Positions 43,306 to 54,084 of a stretch of DNA of 64,000 nt are shown one piece after another. Below the pieces are notes generated by a model, which saw only the letters and a list, made by a program, of their open reading frames with translations, did not search any database and was not told the origin of the DNA. How positions within the stretch are numbered: the stretch's first letter is position 1; the number at the start of each line of letters is the position of its first letter. The position numbers were made by a program, and so were the translations under genes. The stretch covers positions 4,387,501 through 4,451,500 of the forward strand of contig NZ_CP029550.1 of assembly GCF_003173715.1 (NCBI RefSeq), in the 5' to 3' direction. The DNA comes from Methylobacterium durans (GTDB lineage: Bacteria > Pseudomonadota > Alphaproteobacteria > Rhizobiales > Beijerinckiaceae).

Positions 43306-44214
43306 ATGATGAAAAAGCTTCTCCTTGCCTCGACCGTTCTCGCCGGCATGACCGCCGTCGCGTCCGCTGCCGATCTTCCGCGTCGCGCTGCGCCGCCGCC
43401 GGTGTTCGCGCCGGTCCCGGTGTTCACCTGGACGGGCTTCTACGCGGGTTTCAACGCCGGCTACGCGTTCGACACCGGCAACAACCGCAACGGCTTCCTG
43501 CAGACGGCCGGCAACCCGGTCACCCTGACGGGCGTCGGCGGCGCGCCGGTGACCACCTCGATCCTGCCGGTCGGCAACACCCTGCTCTACCGCTCGGGTG
43601 ACCGCGACGGCTTCACCGGCGGTGGCCAGATCGGCTACAACTACCAGTTCACGCCGGGCTCGGGCGTGGTGGTCGGCGTCGAGGCCGACGCCCAGTACCT
43701 CGATTTCGGCTCGGGCCGGAACAACCGCTTCACCACCACCGCGCCGGTCGGCACGATCAACCCGAACTTCGTTCCGGTGAACGGCACGCTGAGCACGCTC
43801 GACTTCTTCGGCACGGTGCGCGGCCGCCTCGGCTACGCCTTCGACCGCACGCTGATCTACGGCACCGGCGGCTTCGCCTACGCCTCGGGCGACACCAGCC
43901 TGGGCAACTTCGCCAACGTGGCCCGCGGCAGCGACTTCCTGACCGGCTGGACCGTGGGCGGCGGCATCGAGTACGCGCTGCCGACCGACTCGTTCCTGAA
44001 CTTCTTCCGCTCCTCGGCGGTGACGCTGAAGGTCGAAGGTCTGTACGTGAACCTCGATCGCGGCCGGACGGGCGTCAACACCCTGGTGGGCGGCCTCAAC
44101 ACCGCCGGCGGCCTGGTCCCGGTCTACGACACGCTCGGCTTCGCCGGCCGCAACCGCAACGACGAGTTCGCCGTCGTCCGCGCCGGCCTCAACTACAAGT
44201 TCGGATCCTACTAA
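43306..44214 (+). CDS. Outer-membrane beta-barrel protein (Omp25/31-like porin family)
   Basis: 302 residues from ATG 43306 (AGGAC upstream; GTG 43303 and ATG 43309 are alternatives). Signal peptide KKLLLASTVLAGMTAVASA with cleavage before ADLPRR. The family mark FTWTGFYAGFNAGYAF follows, then alternating beta-strands with turns rich in Gly, Asn and Asp (YGTGGFAYA, LSTLDFFGTVRGRLGYAF), and a C-terminal AVVRAGLNYKFGSY ending in an aromatic residue, the outer-membrane insertion signal. Homologous to Omp25/Omp31-type proteins of rhizobia and Brucella. Codons are strongly biased, suggesting high expression. Confidence 0.92.
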   Translation: MMKKLLLASTVLAGMTAVASAADLPRRAAPPPVFAPVPVFTWTGFYAGFNAGYAFDTGNNRNGFLQTAGNPVTLTGVGGAPVTTSILPVGNTLLYRSGDRDGFTGGGQIGYNYQFTPGSGVVVGVEADAQYLDFGSGRNNRFTTTAPVGTINPNFVPVNGTLSTLDFFGTVRGRLGYAFDRTLIYGTGGFAYASGDTSLGNFANVARGSDFLTGWTVGGGIEYALPTDSFLNFFRSSAVTLKVEGLYVNLDRGRTGVNTLVGGLNTAGGLVPVYDTLGFAGRNRNDEFAVVRAGLNYKFGSY

Positions 44215-44226
44215 GTTTGACCTCGT

Positions 44227-44248
44227 GGGCGGCGCTCCGGCGCCGCCC
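44227..44248 (+). repeat. First hairpin after the outer-membrane gene
   Basis: GGGCGGCGC-TCCG-GCGCCGCCC, perfect 9-base stem, 12 bases after the stop codon. Probably protects the message end; the true terminator follows. Confidence 0.5.
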
Positions 44249-44264
44249 ATCGGGACGGACAGAC

Positions 44265-44300
44265 GAGAAAGCCCGGCCTCACGGCCGGGCTTTCTCGTTT
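44265..44300 (+). terminator. Intrinsic terminator of the outer-membrane protein gene
   Basis: Perfect 14-base stem, GAGAAAGCCCGGCC (44265-44278) with GGCCGGGCTTTCTC (44283-44296), loop TCAC, followed by GTTT. The A-rich/T-rich base of the stem lets it work in both directions, including for the convergent parE transcript. Confidence 0.8.
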
Positions 44301-44426
44301 CTGGTATCACCTCGCGCGATCGCACAGGTGACGCTCTCAAAACGCGTCCCTCCGCCTGAGGAGAGTAGACCTCGCGCCACCGGCCGCTTCAGGCACGTGC
44401 CCGCGGGACCCCGCCGTCCGGCCTTC

Positions 44427-46541
44427 TCAGATGTCGAGGTCGGTCCCATCGGCGAAGGCGGCGCGCTCGGAGATGAAGGCGAAACGGGCCTCGGGCTTGT
44501 TGCCCATCAGGCGGTCGACAGTGTCGCCTGTCGATTCCCGCGCCTCGTCGAGGATCGCGACGCGCAGGAGCGTTCGCTTTCTCGGATCCATGGTGGTCTC
44601 CTTCAGCTGAGCCGGCATCATCTCGCCGAGGCCCTTGAAGCGACCAATTTCGACCTTGCCGCTCTTGAACTGGCTCTTGATCAGCTGGTCCTTGTGGGCG
44701 TCGTCGCGCGCATAGGCGGTCTTGGTGCCCTGCTGCAGACGATAGAGAGGCGGGATCGCGAGGTAGAGATGCCCCTTGTCGATGAGGCGAGGCATCTGCC
44801 GGTAGAAGAAGGTGATCAGGAGAGAGGCGATATGGGCGCCGTCGACATCGGCGTCCGTCATGATGATCACCTTTTCGTAACGGAGATCCTCCTCCCGGTA
44901 CTGGTGTCCCGTGCCGCAGCCGAGAGCCAGGGTGAGGTCCGCGATGAGCTGGTTGGCGCCGAGCTTGTCACGGCTCGCCGAGGCGACGTTCAGAATCTTG
45001 CCGCGCAACGGCAGGATCGCCTGGGTCGCGCGGTCCCTGGCCTGCTTGGCGGAGCCGCCGGCCGAATCGCCCTCGACGATGAAGATCTCCGACCCCGCCG
45101 TGCCCGCGGCCGAGCAATCGGCGAGCTTGCCGGGCAGACGCAGCTTTCGGGTCGCGGTCTTGCGGGCGACCTCCTTCTCCTGGCGGCGGCGCAGGCGCTC
45201 CTCCGCCCGGTCGATCACCCAGTCGAGGAGCTTGTTGGCCTGGGCCGGCGAATCCGCGAGCCAGTGGTCGAAGGCGTCGCGAATCGCCGTCTCGACGATG
45301 CGGGAGGCTTCCACCGTGGCGAGCTTGTCCTTGGTCTGGCCCTGGAACTCAGGCTCTCGGATGAAGACCGAGAGCATCGAGGCGCAGGTCGCCATCACGT
45401 CGTCGGTAGTGACCGCCGCCATGCGCTTGGCCTGATTCACCCGCTCGGCGTGCTCGCGCAGCGCCCGCAGCAGGGCGACGCGCAGGCCCGATTCGTGGGT
45501 GCCGCCCTCGGGCGTCGGGATCGTGTTGCAGTAGGATGAGGAGACGCCGTCGTCCTGGACCATCCAGGCCACCGCCCATTCGAGCGAGCCGTGGCTACCG
45601 GGCTTTGTCACCTTTCCGGAGAAGATCGCGTCGGTGACGAGTTCCTTCCCCTCGATGTCGCGGGCGAGATAGTCGCGCAAGCCCCCGGGGAACCGGTGCA
45701 CGGCCTCGGGCGGCACGCCGTCCAGGCCGTCCAAGAGGGCAGGCGCGCAGCGCCAGCGGATCTCGACGCCGCCGAACAGGTAGGCCTTGGAGCGGGCCAT
45801 CTTGAAGAGGCGGCGCGGATCGAACTTGAGCGAGCCGAAGATCTGCGCGTCCGGATGAAAGCGCACCCGCGTGCCGCGCCGGTTCTGGACGCGCCCGACC
45901 GTCTCCAACCCGCCCTGCGCATGACCGCGCGAGAAGGTCTGGCGGTACAGGGTCTGGTTGCGGGCGACCTCGACTTCGAGCAGATCCGAGAGGGCGTTCA
46001 CCACCGAGATGCCGACACCGTGCAGGCCGCCGGAGGTCTCGTAGACCTTTGAATCGAACTTCCCGCCCGCATGCAGCGTGGTCATGATGACCTCGAGCGC
46101 GGACTTGCCGGGGAATTTCGGGTGCGGATCGACCGGGATGCCGCGGCCGTTGTCGGTCACGACGAGGGCGCCGGATTCCTCGAGCTCCACCTCGATGAAG
46201 CTGGCATGGCCCGCCACCGCCTCGTCCATCGAGTTGTCGATCACCTCGGCGAAGAGGTGGTGGAGCGCCCGCTCGTCAGTGCCGCCGATATACATGCCGG
46301 GGCGGCGGCGCACCGGCTCCAGCCCCTCCAGAACCTCGATGGCGGACGCGTCGTAGCCAGCCTCCGCAGCGTCCGGAGGGGCCGGGACGGCGGGCGTCAG
46401 GCTGAGACGGCGGCGCGCCTCCTCCCGGCTGCCGGGCCCCGAGGCGGCCGGCTTCGCGCCCGGACCGAACAGATCCCGTGCCGGATCGCTCACGCGCGCC
46501 CCCCGTGCAGCCGGATTTCGTCTCGCAGCATGTGCCTTCAT
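44427..46541 (-). CDS. parE: DNA topoisomerase IV subunit B
   Basis: ATPase subunit of topoisomerase IV, which decatenates daughter chromosomes with ParC (not in window). 704 residues from ATG 46541; a GTG at 46493 preceded by GGGGGGC is an equally reasonable start (VSDPARDLFGPG). ATPase domain: RPGMYIGGTDERALHHL, EVIDNSMDEA, VVTDNGRGIPVD, GGLHGVGISVVNAL. TOPRIM domain: VEGDSAGGSAKQARDR and MTDADVDGAHI. The QYREEDLRYEK insert favours ParE over GyrB. Confidence 0.95.
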   Translation of the reverse strand: MKAHAARRNPAARGARVSDPARDLFGPGAKPAASGPGSREEARRRLSLTPAVPAPPDAAEAGYDASAIEVLEGLEPVRRRPGMYIGGTDERALHHLFAEVIDNSMDEAVAGHASFIEVELEESGALVVTDNGRGIPVDPHPKFPGKSALEVIMTTLHAGGKFDSKVYETSGGLHGVGISVVNALSDLLEVEVARNQTLYRQTFSRGHAQGGLETVGRVQNRRGTRVRFHPDAQIFGSLKFDPRRLFKMARSKAYLFGGVEIRWRCAPALLDGLDGVPPEAVHRFPGGLRDYLARDIEGKELVTDAIFSGKVTKPGSHGSLEWAVAWMVQDDGVSSSYCNTIPTPEGGTHESGLRVALLRALREHAERVNQAKRMAAVTTDDVMATCASMLSVFIREPEFQGQTKDKLATVEASRIVETAIRDAFDHWLADSPAQANKLLDWVIDRAEERLRRRQEKEVARKTATRKLRLPGKLADCSAAGTAGSEIFIVEGDSAGGSAKQARDRATQAILPLRGKILNVASASRDKLGANQLIADLTLALGCGTGHQYREEDLRYEKVIIMTDADVDGAHIASLLITFFYRQMPRLIDKGHLYLAIPPLYRLQQGTKTAYARDDAHKDQLIKSQFKSGKVEIGRFKGLGEMMPAQLKETTMDPRKRTLLRVAILDEARESTGDTVDRLMGNKPEARFAFISERAAFADGTDLDI

Positions 46542-46839
46542 CCGCCCGTTCTACCGGAACAAACCGGAAACATCAAAGCACCCGGCGCCGTCGCCGGTGC
46601 GGTCGAGCATCGCATGGCGGCAGCCGACGGGCCAAATGCACCCCCGGCAACGCGGCACCGCGAGGCTTTCTCGGCAACCGTCATCAAACTGATGCGGGAG
46701 GGATGGTTAAGATCGCCTCACGCATCGTCGCGGGGTCCATGCCGGTTCAGGGAACCTTTATGTGCGCTCGCGCATTGTCACGGCAAAGCTTTGCCGTATC
46801 GCGCCCCGCCGCGACGGAGACAGAGGGAGCAGGACGCCG

Positions 46840-47025
46840 ATGAGCAACGCCGCCGCTCAGGCCCGCCACATCGCGCTCGCGCGCTACGAGCGCGCCGCCG
46901 GCGAGGCATTCGGCTTCGCGGAGGAGGCGAGGGACGCCGCGCGTGCCGCCTTCCTCACCCCGGCAACCCTGGCGATGGCGACCTTCGCGACCGCGCTCGC
47001 GGCGACGATCACCTACCTCGTCTGA
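46840..47025 (+). CDS. Small membrane protein (61 residues)
   Basis: ATG 46840 with AGGA upstream. The N-terminal helix is amphipathic and charged (ARHIALARYERAAGEAFGFAEEARDAARAAF); the C-terminus is one hydrophobic helix (PATLAMATFATALAATITYLV). No family recognised. Between divergent parE and convergent topA. Confidence 0.55.
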   Translation: MSNAAAQARHIALARYERAAGEAFGFAEEARDAARAAFLTPATLAMATFATALAATITYLV

Positions 47026-47041
47026 GGCAAAGGCCCCGCTC

Positions 47042-49765
47042 TCAGCCCCGGGCCGCCGTCTTCTTGGCGGCCGGCTTCGCCTTGGCGCCGGCCTTCGTCG
47101 CGGATTTGGCCGCCGCGCGCTTCTTCGGTGCCGCCTCCTCACCCTCCGACGCCGCCTTCCGGGCCGGCGCCTTGCCGCGAGCGGCCGCACCCTTGCGGCC
47201 GCGGGCCGAAGCCTTGCCGCCGCCCGAGGCGCGCTTGGCGTTGACGAGGCCGATACCCTCATCCAGCGTCAGCGCCTCGGCGCTGATCGCCTTCGGCAGG
47301 GTCGCGTTGACCTCGCCGTCCGTGACGTAGGGACCGTAGCGGCCGGCCTTCACCGTCAGCTCGCGGCCCGATGCCGGGTCCTTGCCGAGAGCGCGGCCGG
47401 GATCCGAGGCCGGACGCCCGCGCCCGCCGCCCTGCTCCTTGGCCACGATGAGATCGATCGCCCGGTTGCCGCCGATCTCGAGGACATCGTCGTCCTTGCC
47501 CAGGTTCGCGTAGGTCTTGCCGTGCTGCACGTAGGGCCCGAAGCGGCCGAGATTGGCCAGGATCGGCTCGCCGGTCTCCGGGTGGCGCGCCACCTCGCGG
47601 GGCAGCGCCAGGAGGCGCAGCGCCCGCTCCAGATCGACCGCCGACGGGGCCAGCCCCTTGGGGAGGGACGAGCGCTTCGGCTTCTCTGCACCCTTCTCGG
47701 CGGATGCCTCGCCGAGTTGCACGAAGGGGCCGAAGCGGCCGTCGCGCAGCGTCACGGGCAGGCCCGTGGCGGGGTCGGTCCCGAGCACGCGCACGCCGGG
47801 CTGGCCGCCCTCGGACGAGGAGCCGTCGCCCTCGCCCTCGACACCGGTGGCCGAGAGCTGGCGGGTGTACTTGCACTCGGGGTAGTTCGAGCAGCCGACG
47901 AACGCGCCGAACTTGCCGAGCTTGAGCGAGAGCGAGCCCGAACCGCAATTCGGGCAGGTCCGCGGATTCGAGCCGTCCGCACGCTCGGGGAAGATGTGGG
48001 CGCCGAGGAGCTCGTTCAGCGCCTCCAGCACTTCGGCGACCCGCAATTCCTTGGTGCCGCCGACCGCGGCGGAGAAATCGCGCCAGAACTCGCGCAGCAC
48101 CTCGCGCCAATCGATCTCGGCATTCGAGACCCGATCGAGCTGGCCTTCGAGATCGGCCGTGAAATCGTACTCGACGTAGCGCTTGAAGAAGCTTTCCAAA
48201 AAGCCGGTGACGAGCCGGCCCTTGTTCTCGGGGACGAGGCGCTTCTTCTCGATCTTGACGTATTCGCGGTCGCGCAGGGTCTGCAGGATCGCCGCGTAGG
48301 TGGAGGGCCGCCCGATGCCGAGCTCCTCCATCCGCTTGACGAGGCTGGCCTCCGAGTAGCGCGGCGGCGGCTCCGTGAAGTGCTGCGTCGCGGTGATGCG
48401 CTCCCGCCGGAGCGGGTCGCCCGCCTTCATCGGCGGCAGGCGGCGGCTCTCCTCGTCGGCCTCGTCGTCCTTGCCTTCCTGGTAGAGGGCTAGGAAGCCG
48501 TCGAATTTCACGACCTGTCCGGTGGCGCGGAGCTCGATCCGGCGCGGGCCGACGCTCGCCGTCACGTCGACGGTGGTGCGCTCCAGCTCGGCCGATTCCA
48601 TCTGGCTCGCCACAGTGCGGGTCCAGATCAGGTCGTAGAGCCGGGCCTGCTCGGGATCGAGGTAGCGCGCGACCTGCTTCGGCAGTCGGCTCATCTCGGT
48701 CGGGCGCACCGCCTCGTGGGCCTCCTGCGCGTTCTTCGCCTTGGTGCTGTACTTGCGCGGGGCACCGGGCACGTAGGCGTCGCCGAACTCGCGCCCGATG
48801 ACGCGGCGGGCGTCTTGGACGGCCTCGGGCGCCATGTCGACGCCGTCGGTGCGCATGTAGGTGATGATGCCGACCGTCTCGCCGCCGATCTCGACGCCCT
48901 CGTAGAGGCGTTGGGCGACCCGCATGGTCTGGGCCGGCGCCATGCCGAGCTTCCGCGAGGCCTCCTGCTGGAGGGTCGAGGTGGTGAAGGGCGGCTGCGG
49001 GTGGCGCTTGGCGGGCTTGGCCTCGACGCTCGCCACCTGGAAGGTCGCGAGTTCGAGGTCACGCTTGAAGGCCGCCGCGTCCTCGCCGTTGCCGACGTCG
49101 AGGCGCTGGATTCGCTTGCCGTCCGCGCCGACGAGCCGCGCCTCGAACACGCCGCCGGCCTCGGTGGCGAGGGTGGCGACGATCGACCAGTATTCGCGGG
49201 GGCGGAAGGTCTCGATCTCGTATTCGCGCTCGCAGACGAGCCGCAGCGCCACCGATTGCACCCGGCCCGCCGAGCGCGCGCCGGGCAGCTTGCGCCAGAG
49301 CACCGGGGAGAGGTTGAAGCCGACGAGGTAGTCGAGCGCGCGGCGGGCCAGGTAGGCGTCGACCAGGGCCTGATCGATCTCGCGGGGCTGGCGCATCGCG
49401 GTCTGGACCGCGTCCTTGGTGATGGCGTTGAAGGTCACCCGCTCGACCGGCACGCCCTTCAGCGCCTTGCGGGCGGCGAGCGCCTCGATCACGTGCCAGG
49501 AGATCGCCTCGCCCTCGCGATCCGGGTCGGTCGCGAGGATGAGCTTCTCGGCGCCCTTCACGGCCTTGGCGATCTCGGAGACCCGCTTCGCGCCGCGATC
49601 CTCCAACTCCCATAGCATGAGGAAGTCGTTCTCGGGATCTACCGAGCCGTCCTTGGCCGGCAGGTCGCGGATGTGCCCGAAGGAGGCGATGACCTCGTAA
49701 TCGTGGCCCAGATATTTGTTGATCGTCTTGGCTTTGGCCGGCGACTCGACGACGACGACTTTCAT
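47042..49765 (-). CDS. topA: DNA topoisomerase I
   Basis: Type IA topoisomerase relaxing negative supercoils. 907 residues: TOPRIM domain with VVVESPAKAKTINKYLG and ATDPDREGEAISWH, catalytic Tyr in IITYMRTDG, RSAGRVQSVALRLV, one four-cysteine zinc ribbon (CPNCGSGSLSLKLGKFGAFVGCSNYPEC), then several topoisomerase C-terminal repeats (GRFGPFVQLG, GRFGPYVQHG, GRYGPYVTDG) and a Lys/Ala-rich tail (~residues 855-907). In many relatives topA follows dprA; here it is inverted and separated from it. Confidence 0.96.
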   Translation of the reverse strand: MKVVVVESPAKAKTINKYLGHDYEVIASFGHIRDLPAKDGSVDPENDFLMLWELEDRGAKRVSEIAKAVKGAEKLILATDPDREGEAISWHVIEALAARKALKGVPVERVTFNAITKDAVQTAMRQPREIDQALVDAYLARRALDYLVGFNLSPVLWRKLPGARSAGRVQSVALRLVCEREYEIETFRPREYWSIVATLATEAGGVFEARLVGADGKRIQRLDVGNGEDAAAFKRDLELATFQVASVEAKPAKRHPQPPFTTSTLQQEASRKLGMAPAQTMRVAQRLYEGVEIGGETVGIITYMRTDGVDMAPEAVQDARRVIGREFGDAYVPGAPRKYSTKAKNAQEAHEAVRPTEMSRLPKQVARYLDPEQARLYDLIWTRTVASQMESAELERTTVDVTASVGPRRIELRATGQVVKFDGFLALYQEGKDDEADEESRRLPPMKAGDPLRRERITATQHFTEPPPRYSEASLVKRMEELGIGRPSTYAAILQTLRDREYVKIEKKRLVPENKGRLVTGFLESFFKRYVEYDFTADLEGQLDRVSNAEIDWREVLREFWRDFSAAVGGTKELRVAEVLEALNELLGAHIFPERADGSNPRTCPNCGSGSLSLKLGKFGAFVGCSNYPECKYTRQLSATGVEGEGDGSSSEGGQPGVRVLGTDPATGLPVTLRDGRFGPFVQLGEASAEKGAEKPKRSSLPKGLAPSAVDLERALRLLALPREVARHPETGEPILANLGRFGPYVQHGKTYANLGKDDDVLEIGGNRAIDLIVAKEQGGGRGRPASDPGRALGKDPASGRELTVKAGRYGPYVTDGEVNATLPKAISAEALTLDEGIGLVNAKRASGGGKASARGRKGAAARGKAPARKAASEGEEAAPKKRAAAKSATKAGAKAKPAAKKTAARG

Positions 49766-49947
49766 GAACGGGTCAGCCTCTTGCCAGAGCCCACCGCAGC
49801 GACGGTCAGATGCAATTGTGTCGGATGCCGGCCTCCTCCGGGGGAGGGGCCATTGCGCCGGCAGAAGTGGTGGAAGGGCGGCGCGATGTCAAATCGCGCG
49901 GCCGTCCGCCCGGCGATCGAGCCCGGGCCGAGCCGGTCGAGTGGCGC

Positions 49948-50745
49948 TCAGATCCCCGCGTACCACTCGTAGCCCCGGTCTTCCCAGTAGCCGCCCTGTC
50001 CGTCGCCGAGCCTCGCCAGGGAGGCGACCACCTCGACCCGCATCACGTACTTCGCCATCTTGTAGCCGAGCTGCCGTTCGAGGCGCAGGCGCAAGGGGGC
50101 TCCATGCGCGACGGGGAGCGCCTTGCCGTTCATGTCGTAGGCCAGGATCGTCTGCGGGTGGTAGGCGTCGGTGAGTTCGATGCTCTCGTAGTAGCGGATC
50201 GGCGTGCCGCCCTCCTCCAGGCCGCCGCCGGCGACCTCCATCGTGTCGGCGCAATGGAACACGACATAGCGGGCTTCCGGCTTGAGGCGGGCACGGCCCA
50301 GGATCTCGGAGAGGGGCACGCCCGTCCACTTGCCGATCGAGCTCCAACCCTCGACGCAATCGTGGCGCGTGATCTGGGTGCGGGCGGGCAGGGCGCGGAG
50401 ATCCGAAAGGCTGAGGGCTTGCGGTGCTTCGACGAGACCGTCGACGGCGAGCGTGAAGCCCGAGAATTGGTCGGCGACGAGCGCGCGATACGCCTCGTCG
50501 GACGGGTCGATCGTGCCGTTCGGCTTGAAATAGGCGGAGATCGCCGAATCCGGGAATTCTCGGGCCAGCGATTGCGGCGTCAGGAGCAGGCGCTGCACGA
50601 ACAGGTTCGCGTCCTCGCCGAGCTTGAGGGTGCGCCGGCCGAAGGCGGTCTCTGCGAGACGGTCGCAGCCGCCGAGGGCTGCCGCGCCGAGGAGACCGGC
50701 GGCGCCCCGCAGGAAGCGACGGCGATGCGGTGCGATGTGCTTCAC
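49948..50745 (-). CDS. Molybdopterin-dependent oxidoreductase, Tat-exported, probably lipid-anchored
   Basis: 265 residues from GTG 50745, which overlaps the cytochrome stop (GTGA). The N-terminus PHRRRFLRGAAGLLGAAALGGC is a twin-arginine signal ending in a lipobox-like LGGC. The sulfite-oxidase-type molybdopterin domain has the molybdenum-ligand cysteine in ITRHDCVEGWSSIGKWTGVPL, and HGAPLRLRLERQLGYKMAKYVMRVEVV at the end. The product is periplasmic-facing. The redox partner is the cytochrome b gene just upstream. Substrate unknown; MsrP-like protein methionine sulfoxide repair is one possibility. Confidence 0.88.
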   Translation of the reverse strand: MKHIAPHRRRFLRGAAGLLGAAALGGCDRLAETAFGRRTLKLGEDANLFVQRLLLTPQSLAREFPDSAISAYFKPNGTIDPSDEAYRALVADQFSGFTLAVDGLVEAPQALSLSDLRALPARTQITRHDCVEGWSSIGKWTGVPLSEILGRARLKPEARYVVFHCADTMEVAGGGLEEGGTPIRYYESIELTDAYHPQTILAYDMNGKALPVAHGAPLRLRLERQLGYKMAKYVMRVEVVASLARLGDGQGGYWEDRGYEWYAGI

Positions 50746-51623
50746 CGGCTCTCTCCCGTCCTGATCGTCGCGCCCGGGATTCGCCGGATCGTGAACCAGC
50801 CGGTGATCATGCCGCGCATGTTGTTCCAGAAGCCCGAGAGCAGCACGAGCAGCACGTGGATGATGACGAACAGCACCAGCAGGTTCGCCACGATGAAGTG
50901 CACGCTGCGGGCCGATTGCCGGCCGCCGAACAGCTCGGTGAGGAACGGGAAGGCCGCGTCGAGCCCGGGCGACATCGCGAGGCCGGCGAGCACCATGATC
51001 GGGAGAAGCACGAGGACGACCACGAGGTAGGTGAGCTTCTGCAGGACGTTGTAGCGGCGCGCCTCCTCGCCTTCGGGGAAGTGCAGGGTCAGATGCTCGC
51101 GGATCGAGCCGCCGATGTCGCGGATCTGGTCCCCGTCCGGGATCAGGCGGCGGCGCAACTGCCCTGTGCCGATTCCGTAGGCGAGATAGATCAGGCCGTT
51201 GATCACGAAGGCCCAGGCGAACAGGAAATGCCAGCGGCGCCCGGTCGCGAGGTCCTGGCCTGCCGGCAGCGTTGCCCAGGCCGGAAAGGCGCGCTCCGTC
51301 GGCTCGCCGCCGACCGCGGAGAGGCCGAGCCAGCCCGTCGTATCGAACGTGTGCGTCCCGATCTGCGTGATCCCGCGCGGAGTCCCGCCCGCCCCCTCGT
51401 CGCTCGTGATGGCGAGGGCCGGCGCATCGAAGGTCGAGGCCGCCCCCCAGTACAGGGCCGGATGCGCGTTGAAGATCTGCAGGCCGCTCATCAGCAGCAC
51501 GACGAGGCAGACGACATTGATCCAGTGGGCGAGCCGGATCACGAGGGGGTGGCGGAAGATCCAGAGCCGCGCGGAATCGCGTTGATCCTCCGCAGGCTGG
51601 GCCGGGGCCGATGAGACGGACAA
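50742..51623 (-). CDS. Cytochrome b561/thiosulfate reductase-type membrane cytochrome b
   Basis: 293 residues with four main transmembrane helices (HPLVIRLAHWINVVCLVVLLMSG; WHFLFAWAFVINGLIYLAYG; YLVVVLVLLPIMVLAGLAM; SVHFIVANLLVLFVIIHVLLVLLSGFW), each carrying His residues placed to bind haem b. A ~75-residue loop lies between helices 1 and 2. It probably passes quinone electrons to, or from, the molybdenum protein encoded downstream. Divergent from pyrB. Confidence 0.88.
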   Translation of the reverse strand: MSVSSAPAQPAEDQRDSARLWIFRHPLVIRLAHWINVVCLVVLLMSGLQIFNAHPALYWGAASTFDAPALAITSDEGAGGTPRGITQIGTHTFDTTGWLGLSAVGGEPTERAFPAWATLPAGQDLATGRRWHFLFAWAFVINGLIYLAYGIGTGQLRRRLIPDGDQIRDIGGSIREHLTLHFPEGEEARRYNVLQKLTYLVVVLVLLPIMVLAGLAMSPGLDAAFPFLTELFGGRQSARSVHFIVANLLVLFVIIHVLLVLLSGFWNNMRGMITGWFTIRRIPGATIRTGESR

Positions 51624-51766
51624 GGGCGGGCGCTCGTGGTTGGCTGGCGGGATGCTCGCTGAGCCGGCGACGAATCGTTCGCCGCGGCATCGCCGGAGTT
51701 ACGCGTCTACGTTGGGCAGGCGCGGAATGTTGCGAGGGGCCGCTCTCTCACGAGTTTGTGGGGGCG

Positions 51767-51793
51767 AGGGGCGCCGAGCCTTGCGGCGCCCCT
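51767..51793 (+). promoter_or_regulatory. Leader hairpin just upstream of pyrB
   Basis: AGGGGCGCCG (51767-51776) pairs perfectly with CGGCGCCCCT (51784-51793), loop of 7, ending 27 bases before the pyrB ATG. TATAGC at 51801 follows. It may fold in the pyrB leader or mark the end of the divergent region. No U-tract. Confidence 0.4.
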
Positions 51794-51820
51794 GCCGGCG
51801 ACCTATAGCCCGGCCTCGAC

Positions 51821-52767
<947 letters not shown>

Positions 52768-52768
<1 letters not shown>

Positions 52769-54084
52769 TGCCGATGTCGCTTCGCCCGCTCCTCCTCTCG
52801 AACGCCCGCCTGATCGATCCCGCCATCGGCCGCGAGGGCCCCGGCGCCGTCCTCGTCCGCGAGGGCCGCATCGCCGACATCGCCTGGGGCAGCGTCCCTG
52901 CGGCGCCGGACGGCGCAGAGATCATCGACTGCGCCGGCCACATCCTTGCGCCGGGCCTCATCGACATGCGCGCCTTCGTCGGCGAGCCCGGCGCCGAGCA
53001 CCGGGAGACGCTGGCGAGCGCGAGCGCGGCCGCGGCCGCGGGCGGCGTCACGACCCTGGTCTGCATGCCGGACACGAACCCGGTCATCGATGGGCCGGCC
53101 ATCGTCGATTTCGTGCTGCGCCGCGCCCGCGACACCGCGAGCGTCAACGTCCTGCCGGCCGCCGCGATCACCAAAGGGCTGGCTGGGGCCGAGATGACCG
53201 AGTTCGGCCTTCTGCGCGAGGCCGGGGCGGTGGCCTTCACGGACGGATTGAAGGCGGTGACGAATGCGCAGGTGATGCGCCGGGCGCTCACCTATGCGCG
53301 GGATTTCGGCGTGCTCCTGATGCAGCACGCCGAGGAGCCGGATCTCGTGGGCGACGGCGTCATGAACGAGGGCGAGATGGCCTCCCGCCTCGGGCTCCAC
53401 GGCATCCCGCGCGAGGCCGAGACGGTGATGCTGGAGCGCGACATCCGGCTCGTCCGGCTCACGGGCGGGCGCTACCACGCCGCGATGATCTCCTGCGCCG
53501 ATTCGGTCGAGATCGTGCGCCGCGCCAAGGCGGACGGTCTCCCCGTCACCTGCGGCGTCTCGGTGAACAACCTCGTCCTCAACGAGGGCGACATCGGCCA
53601 TTACCGCACCTTCTGCCGGCTCTCGCCGCCGCTGCGGCACGAGACCGACCGGCTCGCCGTCGTCGCTGCGCTCGCCGAGGGCCTGATCGACGTGGTGGTC
53701 TCGGACCACAACCCGCAGGACGTCGAGACGAAGCGCCTGCCCTTCGCCGAGGCCGCGGACGGGGCGCTTGGCATCGAGACCCTGCTCGGGGCGGCGCTGC
53801 GCCTCGTCCACACCGGCGACATCGCCCTTCCGCAACTCCTGCGGGCGCTGACGACGCGTCCGGCCGAGATCCTCGGGCGCGAGGCGGGCCGACTTGCGGT
53901 CGGCGCGCCGGCCGATCTCATCGTGATCGACCCGGACGTGCCCTACCTCCTCGACAAGCGGCACTTGAAGTCGCGCTCGAAGAACTCGCCCTTCGACGAG
54001 GCCCGCCTCCAGGGCGCGGCCGTGCTCACCCTCGTGGGCGGCAAGGTCGTGCACCAGGGCCACGACCTCTCCGAGGCGGCTTGA
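52768..54084 (+). CDS. Dihydroorotase-like protein, probably non-catalytic (pyrC'/pyrX)
   Basis: 438 residues from ATG 52768, overlapping the pyrB stop; ATG 52774 is an alternative. The amidohydrolase fold is kept ([52 protein letters not shown]), but metal ligands are missing: the HxH after LID is replaced by MRAF, and the HVST histidine segment reads AMISCADS. This matches the inactive pseudo-dihydroorotases that stabilise PyrB. Catalysis is more likely done by the homologue at 6937. Confidence 0.87.
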
